A stretch of DNA of 64,000 bases from contig JANFNE010000026.1 of the NCBI GenBank assembly GCA_024867545.1, forward strand, positions 372,001 to 436,000. Reading direction: 5' to 3'. Shown here piece after piece: positions 1 through 7,703 of the stretch (positions are counted from its first letter, which is position 1; the number at the start of each line of letters is the position of its first letter). The stretch comes from Phytopythium helicoides. Its lineage: Eukaryota; Oomycota; Peronosporomycetes; Pythiales; Pythiaceae. The notes beneath the pieces were generated by a model. The model was not told where the DNA came from, ran no database searches, and worked only from the letters and a program-made list of their open reading frames with translations. Position numbers and translations under genes: made by a program.

Positions 1-3000
1 CGTGTGACGACGGGCGAAATGATGTTCGGTCAGAAGCGCGTGCAGCTTCTGGACGAGATCAGTACGGGTCTCGACTCTGCTGCAACGTTCGATATTGTCA
101 AGTCGATGAAGAGTGCGGCTCGCAACTTCAACACGACGGTGGTGATCTCTCTGTTGCAGCCATCTCCCGAGGTGTTCGAGCTGTTCGACGATGTGCTGAT
201 CATGAACGACGGTACCATCATGTACCACGGCGAACGCGAGAAGGCTGTGCCGTACTTCGAGTCACTCGGCTTCCACTGTCCTCCTCGCAAGGATGTGGCT
301 GATTTCCTGTTGGACCTTGGCACGAACAAGCAGGGTGCGTACGTGACTCCTGAGGCTGCGATGTCTCCATCTGGAGTTCCTGTGCGTCCTGCTGAGTTTG
401 CGGAGAAGTTTTGTGCGTCGGACATCTTCCAGGAGACGCTTCGCCATCTGGAAGAGCCTCTACTTGCGAATGAAACCCAGGAAAAGCTGGTTCTGGAGCG
501 TTCGCCCTTCCGCCAGACGTTTGCACAAGATTTTACCACGCTTCTGAGACGTCAGACGACGTTGACATTGCGCAACAAGCCTTACCTTGTCGGACGCGCA
601 GTCATGAACATCGTTATCGGTTTGCTATACGGCACGACTTTCTGGCAGATGAACGACGCCAACAGCCAGCTCATTCTTGGTCTGCTGTTCTCGTGCGCTG
701 TCTTCCTCTCACTTAGCCAGGCGTCTCAAGTCCCTACCTTCTTGGAAGAGCGTGAAGTATTCTACAAGCAGCGTGGTGCAAACTTCTTCCGGACTGCCCC
801 ATACGTTCTCGCTTCATCGATTACGCAGATTCCAGTCGCAGTCATCGAAACCATTGTGTTCGGTTCCATCGTGTACTGGATGGGTGGATATGTGGACGAA
901 GTCGCTCGATTCTTTGTCTTTCTGGTAACTCTGTTCTTCTGCCAGATGTGGTTCACAAGCTTCTTCTTCTGTATCTCGGCTACATCTCCCAACCTCACGA
1001 TCGCCCAACCAGTCATGATGGTTTGCGTCCTCTTCTTCCTGCTCTTTGGAGGTTTCATGATCACCAAGGACGGCATTCCGGACTACCTGATTTGGGTGTA
1101 TTGGATTGATCCTCTTGCGTGGTGTATTCGTGCTCTCAGTATCAACCAGTACAACGCGTCGAAGTTCGATGTGTGTGTCTACAATGGCATCGACTACTGC
1201 ACCAACTATGGAATGACTGTCGGCAACTACAGCCTCGAGACTTTCAACATCAAGACTGAGACCGTTTGGATCTACTACGCCTGGATCTACTTCATTGCCG
1301 GCTACTTCATCTTCGTGTTCGCGTCTTACGTGATGCTTGAGTTCCACCGTTACGAGAGCCCGGAAGATGTCGTCATGGTCGTTGGAGAGGAGGAGGAGGA
1401 TTCAGTATACAAAATGATGCCAGAAACCCCAAAGAAGCGAGCTGACGACGACAACGATGCCGTCATTCTTATCAACGACGAAGGAGATCTGTCCAGCGAA
1501 ATCATGTCAACAGTTCCGGTTGACGAGAGTGGACGTGGAGTCATCCCTGTCACCCTCGCCTTCCACGATCTCTGGTACTCCGTTCCGCTTCCTGGAAGCG
1601 AGACGAACGAGGAGATTGATTTGCTCAAGGGTGTGTCCGGCTTCGCTCTCCCTGGCACGATGACTGCGCTCATGGGATCCTCCGGTGCAGGCAAGACCAC
1701 GTTGATGGACGTCATCGCCGGACGCAAGACTGGAGGACGCATTCGCGGAAAGATTCTTCTCAACGGCTACCCTGCGACGGACCTCGCTGTGCGTCGATGC
1801 ACTGGTTACTGCGAGCAGATGGATATTCACTCGGACTCGGCCACTGTTCGTGAGGCTCTGACGTTCTCGGCTTTCCTCCGTCAGGATGCTCGTGTTTCTG
1901 ATGCTGACAAATTTGCTTCGGTGCAAGAGTGTATCGATCTGCTCGAGCTCGGACCTATTGCTGACAAGATCATTCGTGGATCATCGACTGAGCAGATGAA
2001 GCGTGTGACGATTGGAGTGGAGCTTGCGGCTCAGCCGAGTGTGTTGTTTATGGATGAGCCGACGAGTGGTTTGGATGCGCGTTCGGCGAAGCTGATCATG
2101 AATGGTGTTCGCAAGATTGCCAACACTGGTCGCACGATTGTTTGCACTATCCATCAGCCAAGCACAGAGGTGTTCGATCTGTTCGATTCGTTGCTTCTTC
2201 TGCGTCGTGGTGGTCGCATGGTCTACTTTGGCGAACTTGGACGTGAATCGCGTAAGCTGATCAACTACTTCCAGTCGCTTCCTGACGTCAAGCCTATTAA
2301 GCCCGGCTACAACCCTGCTACGTGGATGCTGGAGTGCATTGGTGCTGGTGTTGGCAACTCTGCACAGCACGACTTTGCTGAGTACTTTGACACGAGTGAG
2401 CTGAAGGCAATTATGGATGAGGATTTGGACCAGGATGGTGTGCTACACCCTTCTACGACGTTGCCCGAGATCCGTTTCGGTAACAAGCGTGCATCTCGTG
2501 ACATGGTTCAGTTGAGTCTGCTGTGCCAGCGCTTCTTCAAGATGTACTGGCGCACGCCGACGTACAACCTGACTCGCCTCTTTGTTAGCGTGCTGCTGGG
2601 AGTTGTTTTCGCGATCATCTACCAGGGCACAGACTACACGACATACGCCGGTGCAAACGCTGGTGTCGGCCTCGTGTTCGTCAGCACGCTCTTCTTGGGT
2701 CTTATCGGTTTCAACAGTGTTATGCCGGTTGCTGCGGACGAGCGTACCGCGTACTACCGTGAGCGTGCTTCGCAGACGTACAACGCTCTCTGGTACTTCA
2801 TTGCTGGTACTGTTGCCGAGATCCCGTACGTGTTTGCGTCTTCGATGCTCTTCTGCATCATCTACTACCCAAGTGTTGGCTTCACGGGCTATTCGACCTT
2901 CTTCTACTACTGGCTCATCGTCGGCTTGAACGCGCTGGTGTTCGTCTACCTCGGCCAGCTCATGGTGTACGCTCTTCCTAGTGTCGAGGTCGCGGCGACG

Positions 3001-3360
3001 ATTGGTGCACTTCTTGCGTCGATCTTTATGCTGTTCGCCGGCTTCAACCCTCCCACGGGCAATATCCCGACTGGATACATCTGGGTGCACTACATCTCTC
3101 CTCCGTCGTACACGATCTCGATTCTTGTGTCACTGATTTTCGCTGACTGCTCCGGTGACTCGAGCGCGATCAGTTGCCAGACACTGAGCAATGCGCCTCC
3201 GACGGTCGGCGAGGTCACTCTCAAGCAGTACGTCGAGGGTACTTTCTCCATGAAGCACGACGACATTTGGCGCAACGTGGGAATCACCATTGCGCTCGTG
3301 GTCGTCTTCCGCGCTCTCGCGCTCTACGCTCTGCGTTACATCAATCATCTCAAGCGGTAA
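1..3360 (+). CDS. PDR-type (full-size ABCG) ABC transporter, 5' end outside window
   Basis: This is an ATP-driven plasma-membrane exporter of the pleiotropic drug resistance type. The frame is open from base 1, so the N-terminus is cut off. The window enters nucleotide-binding domain 1 just after its signature (RVTTGE) and shows Walker B (LLDEISTGLDSA). A first membrane domain follows (about residues 190-460). The second nucleotide-binding domain has Walker A GSSGAGKTTL, the divergent signature EQMKRVTIGVEL usual for PDR domain 2, and Walker B LFMDEPTSGLD. A second membrane domain ends in INHLKR and TAA. No intron or frameshift is seen. A paralogue lies on the same strand at 18.3-22.4 kb. The substrate cannot be told from sequence; the family exports drugs, sterol-like compounds and plant toxins. 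Confidence 0.95.
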   Translation, partial: RVTTGEMMFGQKRVQLLDEISTGLDSAATFDIVKSMKSAARNFNTTVVISLLQPSPEVFELFDDVLIMNDGTIMYHGEREKAVPYFESLGFHCPPRKDVADFLLDLGTNKQGAYVTPEAAMSPSGVPVRPAEFAEKFCASDIFQETLRHLEEPLLANETQEKLVLERSPFRQTFAQDFTTLLRRQTTLTLRNKPYLVGRAVMNIVIGLLYGTTFWQMNDANSQLILGLLFSCAVFLSLSQASQVPTFLEEREVFYKQRGANFFRTAPYVLASSITQIPVAVIETIVFGSIVYWMGGYVDEVARFFVFLVTLFFCQMWFTSFFFCISATSPNLTIAQPVMMVCVLFFLLFGGFMITKDGIPDYLIWVYWIDPLAWCIRALSINQYNASKFDVCVYNGIDYCTNYGMTVGNYSLETFNIKTETVWIYYAWIYFIAGYFIFVFASYVMLEFHRYESPEDVVMVVGEEEEDSVYKMMPETPKKRADDDNDAVILINDEGDLSSEIMSTVPVDESGRGVIPVTLAFHDLWYSVPLPGSETNEEIDLLKGVSGFALPGTMTALMGSSGAGKTTLMDVIAGRKTGGRIRGKILLNGYPATDLAVRRCTGYCEQMDIHSDSATVREALTFSAFLRQDARVSDADKFASVQECIDLLELGPIADKIIRGSSTEQMKRVTIGVELAAQPSVLFMDEPTSGLDARSAKLIMNGVRKIANTGRTIVCTIHQPSTEVFDLFDSLLLLRRGGRMVYFGELGRESRKLINYFQSLPDVKPIKPGYNPATWMLECIGAGVGNSAQHDFAEYFDTSELKAIMDEDLDQDGVLHPSTTLPEIRFGNKRASRDMVQLSLLCQRFFKMYWRTPTYNLTRLFVSVLLGVVFAIIYQGTDYTTYAGANAGVGLVFVSTLFLGLIGFNSVMPVAADERTAYYRERASQTYNALWYFIAGTVAEIPYVFASSMLFCIIYYPSVGFTGYSTFFYYWLIVGLNALVFVYLGQLMVYALPSVEVAATIGALLASIFMLFAGFNPPTGNIPTGYIWVHYISPPSYTISILVSLIFADCSGDSSAISCQTLSNAPPTVGEVTLKQYVEGTFSMKHDDIWRNVGITIALVVVFRALALYALRYINHLKR

Positions 3361-3753
3361 GCTGAGGGTTGGCGAGAGGCAATGCAGAGGCGGTGCCATG
3401 TACTTTTCGTAACAATCAAATACTTGTCGAAAATCGTCGTGGCGTTCCCATTCCCATTTTCTTCCTTCGTGCAGAGCTGAAGTTGAAATATGCCTCCGCA
3501 TATCTTCTGGCGAAGTAAGAGCTATTGTGAGCGATTGCCGTGGTCTTTTGCCTGGGATGCCAGAGCTTGACACTGAATCCTATCTGGCCTCGAATAGTTA
3601 GCTCCACAGCTGATGGTTGGAGCTGTAATCGAGGAGAACTGTGAATACAGTTTATTGGAAAAATGAAATCACGAAGGGAACGTGTTATATCGAAGGAGCA
3701 ACTCGTCGAATGCAACTAGATCTACGTTCAAGCGTTTGTTCTGCTGACACTGT
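3361..3753. other. Intergenic, convergent 3' ends
   Basis: This is the space between the convergent ABC transporter and double-elicitin genes. It should hold both 3' UTRs and polyadenylation signals. I see no gene in it. Confidence 0.6.
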
Positions 3754-4428
3754 TTATGCCCGCACCGCAAATGCGATGGCGAGAGCAACGCTGAGACTTG
3801 AGATGTAGCCGATGGACGACAAAGACGCACTGCTGCGGAGGTTGCTGCTGCTGCTTCCACTGGCTGCATCTACGTTGCAAACTTTCAGAAGAGCCGAGAC
3901 TGCTGATCCAAGGTTTGTTCCGCTGTAGTCGCAGTCCGGGAACTGTGAAGCAATTGTCGAGAGGTAGTCGATACACGATCCTTCGCAGACAGCCTCCTGA
4001 TCCCCAGCTGACAAATCTGACATGAAAGTGGAGCACGAGGATTCCGATGCTAGGAGCTCCGTCGCAGTCGTGAGTTGGCTGATCTCATCCGAGGTGCACT
4101 CCGCGGTCGCGGTGCTGTCATCGGTACCACAAAGCTCCAGCATGGTCTCGATCGAGGTGCGTAGGTTGGTCCCGCTGTACTCGCAGTCTGGAAACTCTGA
4201 GACGATAGACGACAGATAGTCCATGCACGAGGACTCGCACACCTCATCCTGGGTGGCAGTTGTAAGGTCGGTCGTGATGGTTGAGCACGAGGGGTCCGCA
4301 TACACGAGCTGCGCCGCTGAGGCGAGAGTAGTGATCTCATCTGAAGTACACTCGGCAGCGTGCGCACCAGAGATGGCAGCGAGGGCAAAAGTTGCGACGA
4401 AGAAGAGCTTGACGGGGCTGGCAATCAT
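3754..4428 (-). CDS. Elicitin-like protein with two tandem elicitin domains, GPI-anchored
   Basis: This is a secreted protein of the oomycete elicitin family, whose members bind sterols and fatty acids and can be recognised by plants. Residues 1-24 are a signal peptide ending AHA. Elicitin domain 1 has the six family cysteines at 27, 48, 64, 68, 82 and 100. A second complete domain follows directly, with cysteines at 111, 132, 148, 152, 166 and 184. Both carry the CESSCMDYL / CEGSCIDYL type core. A Ser-rich stretch and a hydrophobic C-terminus (about 205-224) suggest a GPI anchor. Most family members have one domain, so this looks like an internal duplication. It is the first of three elicitin-like genes in a row on this strand. 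Confidence 0.93.
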   Translation of the reverse strand: MIASPVKLFFVATFALAAISGAHAAECTSDEITTLASAAQLVYADPSCSTITTDLTTATQDEVCESSCMDYLSSIVSEFPDCEYSGTNLRTSIETMLELCGTDDSTATAECTSDEISQLTTATELLASESSCSTFMSDLSAGDQEAVCEGSCIDYLSTIASQFPDCDYSGTNLGSAVSALLKVCNVDAASGSSSSNLRSSASLSSIGYISSLSVALAIAFAVRA

Positions 4429-5165
4429 GTCGAGTCGAGTGCTTGACTTGGGTTTGGTCTTCGCTGGGGAAGTTTGGGAATGGAGACGACCGAGTTGGCT
4501 CGCTTTGAAAGACCAGTCAGCGATTGGACATCACCGGTCACGCATACCCATTACAGCCTCGTTAGTAGTGAATCACTACCAGTGATTCACCACCAGTGAT
4601 GCGCGCCTTGAACCGGCACAACAGTTGGAGCAACTTGATCCCCTCTCAAGCTTCATTAATAATAATTACGTGCAGGCCCGACTAAAACTGTAAGTGCACT
4701 TGGCAACACACAGGAACAGTGTAGACGGCGATTGCATCCAGTACTCGCACAGTTGTCGCGCACAGAGGCGAGCCGAGCTGATACATGATGTGGGTCCGCT
4801 CTGACTCGCTTTGCTGTTCGCGGAATCACGGCCGTTCTCTGTGCGTTATCAACTTTCGCCTATCGATAACCCAATCCATGGTACATATGCAATTCTTTCT
4901 TCAACTCAACATCGTCAGATGTCAGGCTGGACTTGACTGCTTGACCTTCAGCCGGCGCTAGTAGCGTGTTAAGCGCTATTATATGGGCTAGGATTTACAT
5001 TGATCGGGTTGGTTATCGACGAGAAAGCACCATGATCTGTCCTGGGGCTGCTTTCCTGAAACCCACGCCAAGACGAGGAACGATTCACATGAGGATTTGA
5101 TTTGCAATCTAAGCACCGAACTCCTTCGGACTGTGGTAACACGCAAGAACCAAGATGGCACTGTC
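4429..5165. other. Intergenic / promoter side of double-elicitin gene
   Basis: This holds the upstream region of the double-elicitin gene, including a reverse CCAAT box (ATTGG at 4523-4527) and the perfect inverted repeat at 4568-4590. It also holds the 3' flank of the next elicitin gene. I find no coding sequence I can support. Confidence 0.5.
4568..4590. repeat. Perfect 10-bp inverted repeat with 3-base spacer
   Basis: The arms GTGAATCACT and AGTGATTCAC are exact reverse complements around ACC. The repeat lies 140 bp upstream of the double-elicitin start codon. A further partial half-site (CCAGTGAT) follows at once. The symmetry fits a dimeric transcription-factor site, but no factor can be named. 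Confidence 0.6.
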
Positions 5166-5552
5166 TCAAGCAGCGGCGGCAAGGGCAGCCACCGCGACCG
5201 CGACACTAGCGCCAGACACGTAGCTGAGCGTCGAGGCGGGGGCGCTGCTCGCGTCAGTGCCACAGAGCTCGAGGACCATGCTCAGGGACTGGTACAAGTT
5301 GGATCCGTCGTACTCGCAGTCAGGGAATTCGTTGATGATGGTCGCCAGGTAGTCCATGCACGAGGACTCGCACACCTCTTCCTGAGTCGCGGTCGTCAGG
5401 TCCGTCGTGATCGTAGCACACGCGGTGTTTTCGTACACGAGCTGCGCAGCGGAGACGGCCTGGTCGAACTCGGACTCGGTGCACGAAGCAGCGTACACGC
5501 CGCTGGTGGCAGCGAGGGTGAAGGTGGCGATAGAGAAAAGCTTGGAGAGCAT
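5166..5552 (-). CDS. Elicitin-like protein, single domain, GPI-anchored
   Basis: This is a secreted single-domain elicitin-like protein of 128 residues. The signal peptide ends at about residue 21 (GVYA). The six elicitin cysteines are at 24, 45, 61, 65, 79 and 97. The TTATQEEVCESSCMDYL core nearly matches domain 1 of the neighbouring double-elicitin protein, which marks a local duplication. The last 20 residues (SVAVAVAALAAAA) are hydrophobic and suit GPI-anchor attachment. It shares a 23-base upstream element with the next elicitin gene. Confidence 0.93.
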   Translation of the reverse strand: MLSKLFSIATFTLAATSGVYAASCTESEFDQAVSAAQLVYENTACATITTDLTTATQEEVCESSCMDYLATIINEFPDCEYDGSNLYQSLSMVLELCGTDASSAPASTLSYVSGASVAVAVAALAAAA

Positions 5553-6208
5553 CGTGAGTTGGCTGGTTCGGGAAAGCGGAGCTTGGAAGGGGACTTGAGC
5601 GTGGTCAAGAAGATTGGAGAATGAGACTCCTGCCGCAAATGTGACCTCTACGTGCGTGGCGAGTGAGTGGCCTCCCAGGAGTGCGATTGGTCTGACGCAC
5701 CCAGTTTCGCGTTGCCCTGTGCAGCACAGGGCCGCGTTGAGGTCGCGGAAATTAACCTACGTTGGTGACACTCTTGTCGATGCACTTCTGGTCGACACAG
5801 CCGAGCGACACCCAGTTAACGGCGCTGGCTGAGATTTTAGTCAGTAGAACAAAGCTGAGTATCCAGGATCCATAGGTTCAGCGCAAAAGGACGATATTTT
5901 ATCCGCTAGTTTATCACCCCGATGAAGACTCCGCACAGAATAGGGCGTTGTTTATGCTGTTCTCTGCGCAAATTCCAGGCACTCCGGACCTGCAGCACAT
6001 GACCAACCCGCACGCGGTGGATGAAGTAACAAGGAAAAGTGCGTGAGATGCGAGATGTGATTTCAAGTTTCAACAGCGCCCCAAAGAGAAAGGAGGCGAC
6101 ATCCAACCGACAGGCGCAAGATGTACAACGCGGTAGTACTGGAGAGAACAAGTGTGCATGGATTATCGCTCGAGCCTCCAGACTATGTACGCACGACAAG
6201 CATGGAAA
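5553..6208. other. Intergenic between elicitin genes
   Basis: This contains the 5' flank of the 5166-5552 gene, including the shared element at 5692-5714, and the 3' flank of the 6209-6640 gene. No other gene is evident. Confidence 0.5.
5692..5714 (-). promoter_or_regulatory. Conserved 23-base elicitin upstream element, copy 1
   Basis: This 23-base stretch (plus strand core ACGCACCCAGTTTCGCG) is identical to 6768-6790 and lies 140 bp upstream of its elicitin start codon. Exact conservation in otherwise diverged flanks suggests a shared promoter element, or a remnant of the duplication that made the two genes. Confidence 0.55.
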
Positions 6209-6640
6209 TCAAACACCAAAGGTGAAGGCAGCAACTACAACTGCGACACTGACAATCGAAAAGTACCCGGCTGTCGAAGCGGGGGAGCTGCTGACATCAG
6301 TGGTGGTATCAGTGGTTCTCGTGTCGGTGCTGCATGCCAAGAGCAAATCTTTGAGCGCCATTTGGACGTTGACGCCAAAAGTATCCTCGCAGTCTGGAAA
6401 GAGGGAAACCATGTTCTCCACGAAGTCCTTGCACGGAGTGCCGCACAATTGCGCTTCCGTCGCGTTCCCGGTTGCCAAGTCATACGCAATGTTCGTGCAC
6501 GACGGCTCCGCAAACACAAGGTTCGCTGCTGAGGTTGTCTGGTCGTAATCAGAAGACGAGCACTTGTCGGCGTGCACCCCAATAGTGAAAGCGAGGGCTA
6601 GAGTAGCGATAGAACTGAGCTTGAGGAGGCTGAAAACCAT
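6209..6640 (-). CDS. Elicitin-like protein, single domain, GPI-anchored
   Basis: This is a secreted elicitin-like protein of 143 residues. The signal peptide ends at about residue 24 (GVHA). Six family cysteines lie at 27, 48, 66, 70, 84 and 103, but spacing and core (CGTPCKDF) differ from the two neighbours, so it is the most divergent of the cluster. A Thr/Ser-rich linker leads to a hydrophobic C-terminus (FSIVSVAVVVAAFTFGV) that suggests a GPI anchor. Confidence 0.92.
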   Translation of the reverse strand: MVFSLLKLSSIATLALAFTIGVHADKCSSSDYDQTTSAANLVFAEPSCTNIAYDLATGNATEAQLCGTPCKDFVENMVSLFPDCEDTFGVNVQMALKDLLLACSTDTRTTDTTTDVSSSPASTAGYFSIVSVAVVVAAFTFGV

Positions 6641-7703
6641 TGCGACGCTAGCCTTGGTCTTGTGTAGGAAGCTTGAGAGATTTCAAGAAGATCGTAGTAT
6701 GACACTCCTGGAAAAAGATCTCCGCCTAAGCGGCTTGCATGCCGCTCCTAACGAGAACTTGCACACCCTGACGCACCCAGTTTCGCGTTGAAGCAAGAGG
6801 AGGATTGCACCTCCAATTAGTCTGGTGTCTGTTTCCTACGCGGCATGCCTATATTTCCAGCCGCGCTCTTGCCGTCACGTCGATTTCATATCGTCGTAGC
6901 GTGCGGGACCTGTTCGTCAGATTTTGTGGTGTTCGAGGCTGAAATTCTGAATAGGGGCTGCTGTCGGTTATGGATACTGTCACACCATTCAATTTCGTAG
7001 AGGTCCAATGCACTAGAGCCAGGAGAGCAGATTGGTGTTTGGTTCGAGCGTAATGCGAAAGAAAACATGGACATCAAAGGTGCGGACTGAGGCCTCGTAT
7101 AATAGCATCCCGGACGAGGGAGCTTGATGCAGGAAGTACTAGAGGGGTCGTATTGATTTACCTTTAGAGTAAGAATTGGACCTCGATAGACTGCTGCAAG
7201 CAGCTCAGACACTTGGTCACACAGTCTCTCGGGGCAGCAATTCAACAGAGGTCTACACTCCCGAACGCTCCATTCCCGGTACTGTAATTGAAAAAGATGG
7301 CTCCGCTAAGGTATCAGTTGATGCAGTTCTACGTCCCACTTTTCCAGAGACAACTTCGGCTGGATTCAAGCCGTCAACTGGTTGCACAGCATCCCGCACA
7401 GCAAAGCTTTTTTCTGTGCACTATCCAGATGTCAGCACGAGACCGCAATGATTTGTGGGCCAGTGCCCGGTGGGCCAGTGGATGTCGACTTCACTGCACG
7501 AACACCGAACAACAAAAATCCAAGTAACCACTGCCAGTCAAAATGAAACAACTGCACACACGTGTTCGATACATACTTGGGCCGATTAACAAACACGCAG
7601 GCGCTCTGCGCCTTGCCACGCTGTACCCGATCATGGGGTTGGTTGGTCAACTTGGTCTACATATCTACACTGCACACGCACCAGCGACGTCCACCCGTCC
7701 GGC
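6641..7703. other. Intergenic, about 1.06 kb
   Basis: This holds the promoter side of the elicitin gene (element at 6768-6790) and the 3' flank of the START/FYVE gene. Small open frames near 7176-7530 show no recognisable domain and I do not call them. Confidence 0.5.
6768..6790 (-). promoter_or_regulatory. Conserved 23-base elicitin upstream element, copy 2
   Basis: This is identical over 23 bases to 5692-5714 and lies 128 bp upstream of the elicitin start at 6640. The similar position relative to both start codons supports a regulatory reading. Confidence 0.55.
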
